DNA from: MED-G105 sp038522945
GTDB lineage: Bacteria > Pseudomonadota > Alphaproteobacteria > Caulobacterales > Parvularculaceae
Assembly (NCBI GenBank): GCA_038522945.1
Contig: JBCBJV010000001.1
Span: 310,001-374,000, forward strand
Direction: 5' to 3'
DNA: 64,000 nt
A program made the position numbers and the translations under genes. The notes beneath the pieces are model-generated. The model searched no databases, was not told where the DNA came from, and saw only the letters and a program-made list of their open reading frames with translations. Within the stretch, counting starts at the first letter, position 1, and each line of letters opens with the position of its first letter. Of the stretch, positions 27,912 to 36,731 are shown one piece after another.

Positions 27912-28925
27912 TTAGGCCGCAACCCGGTGACTAACATAGCCTTTAAGGAGAAATTCTCGAAGCTCCTCAATTACTTCCAACGAGGATGTCAACTGGCAAA
28001 GGAGGGCCCGTGCCTCCCGCCGCGCTTTTTGGGGCACATCCAAAGGCGCCTCATCAATAAACGCGGCTAGATGCTTTCTTGCCATCCGCACGCCTAACCC
28101 GTCAGGGTAGTGATCAATAATATCTTGATAATGCTCAAAAAACGATGAGGTCTGCGCCTCTATAGACGGCTCAAGGATCAAATCAGCACCCGACATCAGT
28201 GCATCCGCGATCGCGCCCGGCAACCAGGCCTTTCCAACGGAAGCCCGACCAATCATGACGCCGTCAGCACCGGAGGCATTCAATGCAGCACGTGCTGTAT
28301 TTAGATCAACAATATCACCATTCACGATTAGTGGCAGGCTCGTGGCTTGCCGCGTCGCCGCGACCGCATGCCAATCGGCGGTGCCTTTATAAAACTGATT
28401 TCTGGTGCGCCCATGAACTGTAATAAGCTTCACGCCGGCATCTTCTGCACGTTTTGCCAGTTCCGGGGCATTCAACATCGAATGATCCCAGCCCAGACGC
28501 ATTTTCAATGTCACCGGTTTTGATGTTCCGCTGATGGTCGCGCGAATGAGTGATTCCGCCAGGTCGAGATCTCGCATCAATGCCGACCCGGAAAGAGCAC
28601 CGGTTACCTGACGTGAGGGGCAACCCATATTGATATCGACGATATCGGCGCCGGCTGCTTCGGCAAGCCTCGCACCTTCTGACATCCACTGAGGCTCGCG
28701 ACCGGCGAGCTGAACGACAAAAGGCGAAACTTCCGGGTGGCCTTCAGCTCGCCGGACCACGTCGGGGCGGGCCTTGGCAAGTTCCTGGCTCGCTACCATC
28801 TCTGAGACCACATAACCTGCTCCAGCCCGCCAAGCAGCCAAGCGAAACGGAACGTCCGTCACGCCGGACATAGGGGCCAGCGCAACATTATTGCGCAAGG
28901 TGAATGAGCCGATTGATATTGCCAT
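27912..28925 (-). CDS. dusB: tRNA-dihydrouridine synthase DusB (NifR3-like)
   Basis: A flavin enzyme that reduces uridine in the D-loop of tRNA. The family signature is LAPMSGVTDVPFR near the N-terminus, then DINMGCPSRQVTG with the catalytic Cys, the VTLKMRLGWD strand, ITVHGRTRNQFY, and NGDI and IGRASVG in the FMN site. The ATG at 28925 (MAISIGSFTLRN) matches the family start and gives 337 residues; an in-frame ATG at 28946 and earlier starts are possible. It is divergent from ispDF. In related genomes ntrB follows it, but here the next gene is ntrY. Confidence 0.92.
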   Translation of the reverse strand: MAISIGSFTLRNNVALAPMSGVTDVPFRLAAWRAGAGYVVSEMVASQELAKARPDVVRRAEGHPEVSPFVVQLAGREPQWMSEGARLAEAAGADIVDINMGCPSRQVTGALSGSALMRDLDLAESLIRATISGTSKPVTLKMRLGWDHSMLNAPELAKRAEDAGVKLITVHGRTRNQFYKGTADWHAVAATRQATSLPLIVNGDIVDLNTARAALNASGADGVMIGRASVGKAWLPGAIADALMSGADLILEPSIEAQTSSFFEHYQDIIDHYPDGLGVRMARKHLAAFIDEAPLDVPQKARREARALLCQLTSSLEVIEELREFLLKGYVSHRVAA

Positions 28926-29039
28926 AGATACCAAGAGAAAGAGCATGCCGCCGTGGTGACGCCATTGTCCAACAGGCGTCGAGTGTGCCACAAGGCGGCG
29001 TTAAAACTCAATGAATTCCACAAGGTAAAGAGTAAGCGG

Positions 29040-30251
29040 GTGACTGAAAAAATTGCAGCCATCATTGTTGCCGCTGGTCGAGGCGCACGCGCGGGCTCCG
29101 GTGGTCCAAAGCAATACCGCCTTCTGGAGGGCAAGACCGTCCTTGAACGAACGACAACGGCCTTTCTCGATCATCCGTCAATCGATGTCGTCCGTGTCAT
29201 AATCCATCGGGACGATATAGATCTATACGCGCAATCGATGACAGCGATTGCCGACCACTCGAAATTACTCAGACCGGTTTTCGGCGGCGCTGAGCGACAG
29301 GATTCTGTGCGGCTCGGCCTTGAAAGCTTGTCGGGAGATCAGGTGTCGAAAGTCTTGATCCATGACGCCGCCAGACCGTTCATCGACGACGCAACCATTA
29401 GCCGCGTAGTTGAGGCGCTGGATGACCACCAAGGCGTTATTGCGGCACTTCCGGTATTCGATACGATCAAGCAGGCAAAAGAAAAGAGCGCCGCCAACCC
29501 GGGTGACGAAACCAAAATCGACACCACCGTTCCGCGGGATAAACTTTGGCGAGCCCAAACTCCGCAAGGGTTTGACTACACCATGATCCTTTCCGCACAT
29601 GCCAACGCCAAAGGGCAAAACCTCACAGATGATGCCGCAATCGCCGAAGCTGACGGGACCGATGTCGCCCTGGTGAACGGTTCCCCGGACAATATGAAAA
29701 TCACGCAAGCGGAAGACTTCGGTATGGCCCGGCTTCTTCTTGGGAGGCACAAGACCATGAACGAGTTCCGAACGGGACAGGGCTACGACGTCCATGCGTT
29801 TGAAGAAGGTGACCGCGTCATCCTGTGCGGCGTTGAAATTCCCCATACAGCCAAACTCAAAGGCCACTCTGACGCAGATGTCGGCATGCACGCTTTGACC
29901 GACGCCATTTTCGGTGCCATCAGCGAAGGGGATATTGGCGACCACTTTCCTCCGAGCGATCCGCAGTGGAAGGGCGCGGCATCGGAGATCTTTCTCAGAA
30001 AAGCCCGCGATCTCGTTCTGGAACGCGATGGCGCAATTACACATTGCGATATTACATTGATCTGTGAACAGCCGAAAATTGGGCCTCACCGGGATGCCAT
30101 GCGTAACGCACTCGCCGAAATCCTAGCGATTGATCCTGCCCGGATCTCAGTCAAAGCAACCACAACTGAACGACTTGGCTTTACGGGCCGCGAAGAAGGG
30201 ATTGCCGCCCTCGCGACAGCAACCGTGCAGCTCCCCGTTGAGACAAGCTAA
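29040..30251 (+). CDS. ispDF: Bifunctional IspD/IspF isoprenoid enzyme
   Basis: A fusion of 2-C-methyl-D-erythritol 4-phosphate cytidylyltransferase and 2-C-methyl-D-erythritol 2,4-cyclodiphosphate synthase, two steps of the MEP pathway. The IspD part starts with IAAIIVAAGRGARAGSGGPK and has the VLIHDAARPFI motif. The IspF part begins about residue 240 with RTGQGYDVHAF and contains GHSDADVGMHALTDAI and GDIGDHFPPSDP, the zinc site. The frame opens at a GTG at 28953, but the GTG at 29040 follows AAGGTAAAGAG and gives the correct IspD N-terminus, so 403 residues are assigned. The stop overlaps cinA in TAATG. Confidence 0.94.
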   Translation: MTEKIAAIIVAAGRGARAGSGGPKQYRLLEGKTVLERTTTAFLDHPSIDVVRVIIHRDDIDLYAQSMTAIADHSKLLRPVFGGAERQDSVRLGLESLSGDQVSKVLIHDAARPFIDDATISRVVEALDDHQGVIAALPVFDTIKQAKEKSAANPGDETKIDTTVPRDKLWRAQTPQGFDYTMILSAHANAKGQNLTDDAAIAEADGTDVALVNGSPDNMKITQAEDFGMARLLLGRHKTMNEFRTGQGYDVHAFEEGDRVILCGVEIPHTAKLKGHSDADVGMHALTDAIFGAISEGDIGDHFPPSDPQWKGAASEIFLRKARDLVLERDGAITHCDITLICEQPKIGPHRDAMRNALAEILAIDPARISVKATTTERLGFTGREEGIAALATATVQLPVETS

Positions 30252-30739
30252 TGCAGTCAGCTAGCACCTGGGCCCTTGCCCAATCCATCGTCGATAAAGC
30301 CGGAGCGGAAGGCGTTGTCATAACAGCCGCTGAGTCATGCACCGGCGGTCTAGTGAGTGGGGCTCTTACCGACGTACCCGGATCGTCAGCCGTTCTGGAC
30401 CGAAGCTTCATAACCTATTCCAACGAGGCCAAAACTGAAATGCTGGGTGTACCGACGGCGTTAATTGAACAGTATGGCGCTGTAAGCCAACCCGTGGCAA
30501 AGGCGATGGCGATTGGGGCGGTCCACAATTCCCGGGCAGACTTGGCCGTTTCCATTACAGGGATTGCTGGTCCCACTGGCGGGAACGCCATTAAGCCCGT
30601 TGGGCTAGTCTGGTTTGGCTTAGCGTCATCCGATGGGGTTCTACGTGCGGAGCGTCGGGTTTTCCGGGAGGGTGGCCGCGATTTTGTGCGCGGCCGGGCT
30701 GTTGAGACGGCATTGCGTCTTATTCTACGAGCGATTTAG
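30251..30739 (+). CDS. CinA-family nicotinamide-nucleotide amidohydrolase (PncC)
   Basis: A 162-residue protein equal to the C-terminal CinA domain. TAAESCTGGLVSGALTDVPG and SITGIAGPTGG are the family signatures. Members deamidate nicotinamide mononucleotide for NAD recycling. It lacks the N-terminal molybdopterin-binding-like domain of full CinA, as is usual in alphaproteobacteria. The ATG shares one base with the ispDF stop, so it is translated by coupling. Confidence 0.92.
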   Translation: MQSASTWALAQSIVDKAGAEGVVITAAESCTGGLVSGALTDVPGSSAVLDRSFITYSNEAKTEMLGVPTALIEQYGAVSQPVAKAMAIGAVHNSRADLAVSITGIAGPTGGNAIKPVGLVWFGLASSDGVLRAERRVFREGGRDFVRGRAVETALRLILRAI

Positions 30740-30746
30740 GACCTCA

Positions 30747-30770
30747 GGTATTGCCATCGTGGCGAATACC
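30747..30770 (+). terminator. Possible hairpin after the cinA gene
   Basis: GGTATTGCC and GGCGAATACC pair with one bulged base around a 5-nt loop, 7 bp past the cinA stop. No T-run follows, so it is only a weak terminator or processing hairpin. Confidence 0.25.
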
Positions 30771-30916
30771 AAATTCTGCATACAATAAAACCGGTCTCCT
30801 GCTGACTGCGTACGTACGGAACTACTAGGCCTAAATACAGCCTAGATAAGCGCTTCAATACGTTGGACTGCTCGCCTTGACGTTGAGTGGCACCGCGCAC
30901 GAGCGGCAGGAAAAAT

Positions 30917-31654
30917 ATGAAGATTATCAGAGGCCCGCTCCTTTTAATCGCTGCAGTACTGCAAGTCACGATTGCTTTTTTTCCTTCGAGTTTCGGTATC
31001 GATGGAAACATTGGTTCGACTGCCGTTCAAAATGAAACGCCTCTTTCACCCGCCGGATTTGTTTTCGTCATTTGGCTCTTTTTGTATAGCGGCTCAATCT
31101 TCTACGCGATCTGGCACCTGTTTGCTCGCTCTACACCCGCTCGCACCAGGACTGCTTGGCTCGCATTTCTGGCATTCGCTTCCAACGCGGTTTGGGCCTA
31201 CCACCAACCGACATTCGGACCGGACTTTGTAAGCGTCGCGATTCTAGAATCCATCCTGCTGTTTTCGTTTCTGGCAGGATTATCAAGTCGTGCAGACAAT
31301 GACGTTGGGAAGCTCGGTCGGTCTGCCTACATCGTACTTTTTGGATTGGCCGGATGGATTATGCTCGCGTCAGCACCGGGGGTCTCAATCGCCCTCAGTT
31401 ATGAAGGCGTCATGCCTTTCGGGCCCGACAAGCTTCAGGAGTCGTATATCATCATAGGAAGCTGGTCGATAATCGCGCTAATTGCTACGAGCCTGGCGCG
31501 TTCTTTTTCTTTCGCAGTCCCTATCATATGGGGTTTGAACGGCGTTGCACTCGCTAATAGCGACAATCCTGTGTTTGTAGGTGTATTGGGTGGTGTCGCC
31601 GCACTGATAATTACCGCCACGTGGGCATCTAAACGCCGATTTGACGGAAAGTAA
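30917..31654 (+). CDS. TspO-related multi-spanning membrane protein
   Basis: A 245-residue protein with about seven hydrophobic segments. The stretch LSPAGFVFVIWLFLYSGSIFYAIW and the spacing of Trp residues (NAVWAYHQ, GLAGWIML, IIWGLNG) resemble the larger bacterial relatives of TspO/tryptophan-rich sensory proteins. That assignment is from pattern only and is moderate. The ATG at 30917 has AGGAAAAAT upstream. A 6-bp inverted repeat CTAGGC/GCCTAG lies at 30825-30845 in the 177-bp leader. The gene stands alone between cinA and coq10. Confidence 0.6.
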   Translation: MKIIRGPLLLIAAVLQVTIAFFPSSFGIDGNIGSTAVQNETPLSPAGFVFVIWLFLYSGSIFYAIWHLFARSTPARTRTAWLAFLAFASNAVWAYHQPTFGPDFVSVAILESILLFSFLAGLSSRADNDVGKLGRSAYIVLFGLAGWIMLASAPGVSIALSYEGVMPFGPDKLQESYIIIGSWSIIALIATSLARSFSFAVPIIWGLNGVALANSDNPVFVGVLGGVAALIITATWASKRRFDGK

Positions 31655-31720
31655 GGGGCGAACAGTCACCGCTAAGTTTTTGCTGGCTGAGTTGGCTTTT
31701 GGCGGGCCTGATGCTTGTTC

Positions 31721-32185
31721 TTACCCTACTTTCACGGCACCATACACATCGTCGGCGCGCGCGACGAATGCTTCCGACATTCTTAGAAACGCTTTTTCGA
31801 ATACCGACTGCGCCGTTGTTTGCAAAACAAAGTTGCGAAACTCGAATTCGATTTCGAAATCAACGCGGCTGCCGCCACCTTCCTGATCATTAAATTGCCA
31901 GCGATTGCGTAGATGATGAAACGGCCCATCTACATAATGAACATCGATACGTGTTTTTTCCTGGTCGAGGCGCGCTTCAGACCTGAACTTTTCCCGGAAC
32001 ATTTTGTAGGCGACAATCATGTCTGCGATCTTCGTTGGCACCCCTTCCCCATCTCTTGTGGTCTTTACGACTCGTAAGCCAAGACACCAAGGCAAAAACT
32101 CCGGATACCGCTCAATGTCGGCAACAAGCTCATACATCTGTTGAGCGCTGTAAGGGACGAGAGTTGAGGATCTACGCGACGTCAT
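31721..32185 (-). CDS. COQ10/RatA-family ubiquinone-binding protein
   Basis: A 154-residue START-like protein of the polyketide cyclase group. YSAQQMYELVADIERYPEFLPWC at residues 13-35 is the characteristic N-terminal part of COQ10/RatA proteins, and FRNFVLQTTAQSVFEKAFLRM is the C-terminal helix. It is thought to bind ubiquinone and support respiration. It lies 29 bp after lipA on the same strand, the standard arrangement in alphaproteobacteria. Confidence 0.9.
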   Translation of the reverse strand: MTSRRSSTLVPYSAQQMYELVADIERYPEFLPWCLGLRVVKTTRDGEGVPTKIADMIVAYKMFREKFRSEARLDQEKTRIDVHYVDGPFHHLRNRWQFNDQEGGGSRVDFEIEFEFRNFVLQTTAQSVFEKAFLRMSEAFVARADDVYGAVKVG

Positions 32186-32214
32186 TTTTCAGAGCGGTCT
32201 TTTAGCCGCTTCTT

Positions 32215-33171
32215 TTAATTGTTCTTCGATGCCCTGGCGGCTTTGAGCCGGGCAAAATCGTCACCAGCATGGTGAGACGACCGGGTTAATGGGCTCGCAG
32301 AGACTATCAAGAAGCCTTTCGACCAAGCGAGGGTCTCATAGGCTTTAAACTCTTCCGGTGTAACAAAACGGTCGACTGGCGCATGCTTACGGGTCGGCTG
32401 GAGGTATTGGCCGATCGTTATGAAGTCGATGCCAGCTGAACGCATATCATCCATTACTTGCATCACCTCTTCACGGGTTTCTCCAAGCCCCACCATAAGG
32501 CCCGACTTGGTGAACATAGAAGGGTCTGTTTCCTTTACCCGCTCCAACAGGCGTAAAGAATGGTAGTAACGCGCACCAGGACGAATCTTCAGGTAGAGCC
32601 GTGGCACTGTCTCAAGATTGTGATTGAAGACATCGGGTCTTGAGGCGATCACCACTTCGGCGGCACCATCTTTGCGCAGAAAGTCCGGGGTCAGAATTTC
32701 AATGGTCGTGGCTGGCGAGGCGGTGCGAATTGAGTTGACTACTTCAGCAAAGTGCGCTGCGCCGCCGTCCGTTAGATCATCGCGATCAACGGAGGTGATA
32801 ACGACGTGGGCAAGCCCCATAGCTTCGACAGCTTCGGCAACTTTGCGCGGCTCTTCAGTGTCGAGAGAACCTGGCAGCCCCGTCTTGACGTTGCAAAACG
32901 CACAAGCCCGCGTGCAGGTGTCGCCCATGATCATCATGGTAGCGTGCTTTTGGGACCAGCACTCACCGATATTCGGGCACGCGGCCTCTTCACAAACCGT
33001 ATGCAGTCCCCGTGAGCGAACAATGTCACGCGTCTCTGCAAAGCCCTTGGAGGTCGGCGCTTTTACCCGAATCCAGTCGGGCTTGCGCAGAATTGGACTG
33101 TCCGGACGCTTTTGCTTCTCCGGATGGCGGACGGTTGAGGCCGCATTTTTCTGATCAATGAGAATTGCCAT
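32215..33171 (-). CDS. lipA: Lipoyl synthase LipA
   Basis: A 318-residue radical SAM enzyme that inserts two sulfurs into octanoyl groups on lipoyl domains. The auxiliary cluster cysteines lie in CEEAACPNIGEC and the radical SAM cysteines in CTRACAFCNV. VITSVDRDDLTDGGA and the C-terminal SSHHAGDDF are further family motifs. It forms a unit with the coq10 gene downstream. Confidence 0.96.
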   Translation of the reverse strand: MAILIDQKNAASTVRHPEKQKRPDSPILRKPDWIRVKAPTSKGFAETRDIVRSRGLHTVCEEAACPNIGECWSQKHATMMIMGDTCTRACAFCNVKTGLPGSLDTEEPRKVAEAVEAMGLAHVVITSVDRDDLTDGGAAHFAEVVNSIRTASPATTIEILTPDFLRKDGAAEVVIASRPDVFNHNLETVPRLYLKIRPGARYYHSLRLLERVKETDPSMFTKSGLMVGLGETREEVMQVMDDMRSAGIDFITIGQYLQPTRKHAPVDRFVTPEEFKAYETLAWSKGFLIVSASPLTRSSHHAGDDFARLKAARASKNN

Positions 33172-33267
33172 GACGGGTACATAGCAATCCCGCCAGGTGA
33201 ATGTAAGGCCGGACGCAGGCTCGCGAAGCCAATCCGCTGCGGCAGCTCACCGCAAGGAAAGCCTCAC

Positions 33268-33987
33268 CTAGAGGAGCCGGCTGATTTGATCAGCAACTTC
33301 AGGAAACGGCTTATGGATCACTGCACCATCAAGCGGTTCACCGAGGGCGACATTCACGGCCTCCCAAACTTCGATCGACTGAATTTTCATCGGCTCATTG
33401 GGTCGGGCAAACTTTGATGCTTCAGTTGAGAACTGAACCAACTCCCGTGACACCGGTAGTCGCATCCAACGCCAGATGTGGCGGACCATTTCGCCTTGTT
33501 GATAGAGATCCCATCTCGGATCATCGTCATTTTCGATCGAGAGAAACAGCGTCCTGAAGTCGCCGGCATCGGCGAGAACTAGAACGCCGTGCTCATGTTC
33601 AAAAAAGAACGGCGCACGCTGAAGATTGATGAAGCCCGCCTCGCCGAACCCGCATTTCAGATCCGCGATCGCCCGTCGCTTCTGAATGGTACGATGTTCA
33701 AACTCTTCAACCAATTGTGGCCACAAGTTGCGGCCTACAAGGTAAATGCCCGCTGCTGCACAAAGGCTGTAGAGCACTACAACTTGGGCTAATACCATCA
33801 GGCCGCCGACCTGGTAGGCTGACATCGCCACAAAGGGCGCACTGAAGGCAAACGTAGCGGCAATCGGACGGCGGAACCCAATGAGATCGTCGCGCGTGAA
33901 GTCCATGACGTTATCAACGAATTCAGAAGTTCTTTTCAGTCGAACCTCAACGGGGGGCGGTAACGCCACGCGATCCATCGTCAACAT
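33268..33987 (-). CDS. Conserved membrane protein of unknown function
   Basis: A 239-residue protein with two hydrophobic helices at about 43-60 and 62-82, cytoplasmic-looking flanks with many charged residues, and a C-terminal domain rich in Trp and Phe (RWDLYQQGEMVRHIWRWMRL). No family is recognised. AGGAG lies 7 nt before the start at 33987. It stands between lipA and the divergently read ald, 96 bp before lipA, so a shared transcript with lipA is possible. Confidence 0.6.
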   Translation of the reverse strand: MLTMDRVALPPPVEVRLKRTSEFVDNVMDFTRDDLIGFRRPIAATFAFSAPFVAMSAYQVGGLMVLAQVVVLYSLCAAAGIYLVGRNLWPQLVEEFEHRTIQKRRAIADLKCGFGEAGFINLQRAPFFFEHEHGVLVLADAGDFRTLFLSIENDDDPRWDLYQQGEMVRHIWRWMRLPVSRELVQFSTEASKFARPNEPMKIQSIEVWEAVNVALGEPLDGAVIHKPFPEVADQISRLL

Positions 33988-34083
33988 GATCTTCTCCTCG
34001 CTCTTACAACTTCACTTTGTGCGACAAGTTTTTGCATTCGCGTTTAGACCGGCGGAGAAATTTACTTTTGATTTAGTAGGGAT

Positions 34084-34111
34084 TTGACACATGCGTTCGA
34101 GGCACGAACGC
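34084..34111 (+). promoter_or_regulatory. TTGACA box and 7-bp palindrome upstream of ald
   Basis: A perfect -35-like TTGACA at 34084 is followed by the inverted repeat GCGTTCG-5-CGAACGC at 34093-34111, 90 bp before the ald start. The dyad would overlap the promoter spacer, so a repressor or activator such as an Lrp/AsnC-type protein could bind there. No clear -10 box is visible. Confidence 0.4.
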
Positions 34112-34200
34112 TGGCGAAAACTCTAATGAAAGTGTTTCGCATGCCAGCAATAATCTGCTAACCAAACGACCATGCTCTAATCGACCATGGGAGGCAGAAG

Positions 34201-35313
34201 ATGCGCGTCGGGGTACCAAAAGAAATCAAGAACAATGAGTTTCGCGTCGGGCTTACACCGGGGAGCGTGCGGGAGTATGTCGCCAACGGTCATGAGGTTT
34301 GGGTTGAGACGAATGCAGGCCTTGGCATTAAAGCCAGCGACAGTGAGTATGAAACGGTTGGTGCCAAGATTATCTCAGACGCGGCCACGATATTCGCCGA
34401 CTGCGACATGATTGTGAAGGTCAAGGAGCCCCAAAAGGTCGAGTACGAACAATTACGCGAAGGCCAGATCCTTTATACATATCTGCACCTCGCGCCTGAT
34501 CCCGACCAGACCAAAGGCCTTCTTAAGGCAGGCGTGACGGGTATCGCTTATGAAACGGTCACCGATGCCCTTGGGGGCCTCCCCTTGCTCGCCCCTATGA
34601 GCGAGGTTGCTGGACGGCTGTCGATCCAGGCGGCCGCCTATGCGTTGACTGCCCACCGTGGCGGGCGTGGCCTTTTGATGGGCGGGGTTCCTGGCGTTAT
34701 GCCCGCCCGCGTGCTGATCATTGGCGGCGGCGTTGTCGGAACAAATGCCGCCAAAATGGCAGTTGGTCTTGGTGCGGATGTAACCGTCCTTGATCGGGAT
34801 CATCAGCGCATGGTCGCCATTGACGACATTTTCAACGGACGCGTGAAGACCCGCTATTCCACCTATGAAGCCCTCGATGAAGAGACTGATCTTGCCGATG
34901 TGGTCGTCGGTGCCGTCTTGATCCCCGGCGCAAGCGCGCCGAAGCTTGTGACGCGCGACATGCTCAGCGGCGTTAAGGAAGGTGCGGTTCTGGTGGACGT
35001 GGCGATTGATCAGGGTGGCTGTTTTGAAACGTCCCGTCCGACGACTCACGAAGATCCCACTTATGTGGTGGATGATGTTATTCACTACTGTGTCGCCAAC
35101 ATGCCAGGGGCGGTTCCCCTGACCTCATCCCATGCCCTTAATAATGCGACGCTCGCGTACGGGCTGAAACTCGCTAATGAAGGAACCGACGCCCTCAAAC
35201 ACAACCTACACTTGCGCAACGGCATGAACGTCCACCGCGGCCTCATCACCCATGAAGCCGTGGCGGCGGCTCTGGAAGAAGATTTTGTTGACCCCCTGAA
35301 GGCGCTTAACTGA
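34201..35313 (+). CDS. ald: Alanine dehydrogenase
   Basis: A 370-residue NAD-dependent enzyme that interconverts L-alanine with pyruvate and ammonia. The N-terminal MRVGVPKEIKNNEFRVGLTP, the VKVKEPQ strand with the substrate Lys, YLHLAPD with the catalytic His, and the Rossmann motif GGGVVGTNAAKMA are all standard. Length matches the family exactly. GGGAGG lies before the start. It is read alone, with a palindromic site upstream. Confidence 0.96.
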   Translation: MRVGVPKEIKNNEFRVGLTPGSVREYVANGHEVWVETNAGLGIKASDSEYETVGAKIISDAATIFADCDMIVKVKEPQKVEYEQLREGQILYTYLHLAPDPDQTKGLLKAGVTGIAYETVTDALGGLPLLAPMSEVAGRLSIQAAAYALTAHRGGRGLLMGGVPGVMPARVLIIGGGVVGTNAAKMAVGLGADVTVLDRDHQRMVAIDDIFNGRVKTRYSTYEALDEETDLADVVVGAVLIPGASAPKLVTRDMLSGVKEGAVLVDVAIDQGGCFETSRPTTHEDPTYVVDDVIHYCVANMPGAVPLTSSHALNNATLAYGLKLANEGTDALKHNLHLRNGMNVHRGLITHEAVAAALEEDFVDPLKALN

Positions 35314-35543
35314 CATCTCTTTCCGGTCGTTTTGATTTTTTTCATTGTGAACTTCCGGAGTACCCTAGCCTGACCGGGTTATTGCCGCCTGAGCCAGACC
35401 ATGACCACTTGAAATCACGTGATTGTGTTCCCAGTTCTAAGGCTCGGAGGAAAAAGGGGGATTCAGGCACCTGTTTGGATATCTGCAATAATTCGGTTGC
35501 ATTTTCGGTTGAAGCGTGGTGTTTGAATGTGGGAGATAGCGTT

Positions 35544-35882
35544 ATGAAACAAAGTTCTGCCTTTTTTGTTGGTCTCGCGGCGGTCGCGATGGTGTCGACG
35601 GCCCAAGCTGCGCCGTCCTTTGGTCGCGCGACCCTTTCAACGGATGCCGGCTCGTCGGCAAGCAGTGAAGCAAAACAGGAAGCCTCCTTCCTTGAACGCG
35701 TCATGGTACTTGTCGGATTGAAGCGCCCCGAGCTTGATCTTGAATCTGTCGACGCCCAATCCACGACGTTCCCGGCTATGGAAGTTGCCTCTGACGACGA
35801 ATGCACCGAAACCATCACTGATGAGAAGGCTGGTGCAGCAGACCGTTTGGGTGCGTCGGAGCTTTTGTACTTCGCATTCTGA
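35544..35882 (+). CDS. Small exported protein of unknown function
   Basis: A 112-residue protein with a clear Sec signal peptide (MKQSSAFFVGLAAVAMVSTAQA, cleavage after AQA). The mature part is Ser/Ala/Glu-rich with a single Cys (DDECTET) and no recognised domain. The ATG at 35544 has GGGAG upstream and is preferred to the frame's first ATG at 35382 because only it puts the signal peptide at the N-terminus. A strong terminator follows within 40 bp, which supports a separately transcribed real gene. Confidence 0.65.
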   Translation: MKQSSAFFVGLAAVAMVSTAQAAPSFGRATLSTDAGSSASSEAKQEASFLERVMVLVGLKRPELDLESVDAQSTTFPAMEVASDDECTETITDEKAGAADRLGASELLYFAF

Positions 35883-35917
35883 TCGACCAGATTTCGCATA
35901 GGTCAGCTTTTGAATGA

Positions 35918-35949
35918 GGTCTCGGATTCTCCGAGGCCTTTTTTGTTTT
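35918..35949 (+). terminator. Rho-independent terminator after the small exported protein
   Basis: A 9-bp stem GGTCTCGGA/TCCGAGGCC (one G-T pair) with a 3-nt loop TTC is followed by TTTTTTTTGTTTTG. Confidence 0.88.
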
Positions 35950-35990
35950 GCCTGCGCTTAACTCAGGCGCGATTTAGCTTTGTGTGTCAT

Positions 35991-36716
35991 TTACTTCCCT
36001 CGCTTCGATGACACCGGACGAGGTGTGCCGATGAGGCGCCCGTCCTTCAGGCGAAACCCAACCATGGCAAGACCCGTAAGTGCAAAGACGAGGCCTGATG
36101 CCGCCGCGATCCGCAACAGCGGGTTGTTGAAGTCCTCCCGTTCGTCATAATCCATAATGTGCAGCATCCAGAAGAAATCGAAGATGCGCCAAACGCGATT
36201 ACGCCGCGACAGGACCTCTCCTGTGTGCGGCGACACATAGAGCCGGGTGGCGTCTGGATCATCAAACTGGACCTGCCAGACTGGCACCGCCTTGCGGTAC
36301 TCAGGCGGCGGATTGTCCATCAGCTTAGCAGTGACAATTTCGCCGGCGCCAACATAGTCGTTTTTGGCGACTTCCCGGATCTTTTCTTCCGATAACGGAG
36401 AAAGTTTCTCGCCGGTATTTGCGTCAAATAGAGCGGCACCTTCCTCACTTCTGGCAATATACACTGCCTTGCCTTGGAACCGTGTCAGAGAAACTTCCGT
36501 GGTACGCGGATGCTGGGCAATGATACCACCTGGCGACGCATAGCTCAGCGTTGGTAATTCTGCAGGATAAATGACCGCGGTGGTCGTCTCACCATGCACG
36601 TGGTCAAGGGAGAACCAACTCATCACAAAGCCACTTGCCATCCAAAGCAGCACTTGGACACCGAGCACGATGCCAAATGCGGTATGAACCTGCCGAAGGC
36701 GATAACGAAGAGGCAT
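35991..36716 (-). CDS. PepSY-domain membrane protein
   Basis: A 241-residue protein with an N-terminal helix (about 12-35) and a C-terminal helix (about 205-225) around a PepSY-type domain; VPVWQVQFDDPDATRLYVSPHTGEVLSRRNRVWRIFDFFWMLH is reduced here to its key parts VWQVQFDD, RLYVSPHTGEV and FFWMLHIMDY. It resembles the PepSY-associated TM (PiuB-like) proteins linked with iron uptake, but a full PiuB has four helices. Its exact role is unknown. It starts 15 bp after the DUF885 gene and is the last gene of that operon. Confidence 0.78.
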   Translation of the reverse strand: MPLRYRLRQVHTAFGIVLGVQVLLWMASGFVMSWFSLDHVHGETTTAVIYPAELPTLSYASPGGIIAQHPRTTEVSLTRFQGKAVYIARSEEGAALFDANTGEKLSPLSEEKIREVAKNDYVGAGEIVTAKLMDNPPPEYRKAVPVWQVQFDDPDATRLYVSPHTGEVLSRRNRVWRIFDFFWMLHIMDYDEREDFNNPLLRIAAASGLVFALTGLAMVGFRLKDGRLIGTPRPVSSKRGK

Positions 36717-36731
36717 GCCTTGTTTGTTGAT

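Noticed and set aside
29265..30089. 274-codon open frame antisense to ispDF
   Set aside because: Mirrors conserved ispDF codons; no recognisable protein features.
34453..35085. 210-codon open frame antisense to ald
   Set aside because: Mirror frame of a strongly conserved gene, rich in His and Asn from reversed codons.
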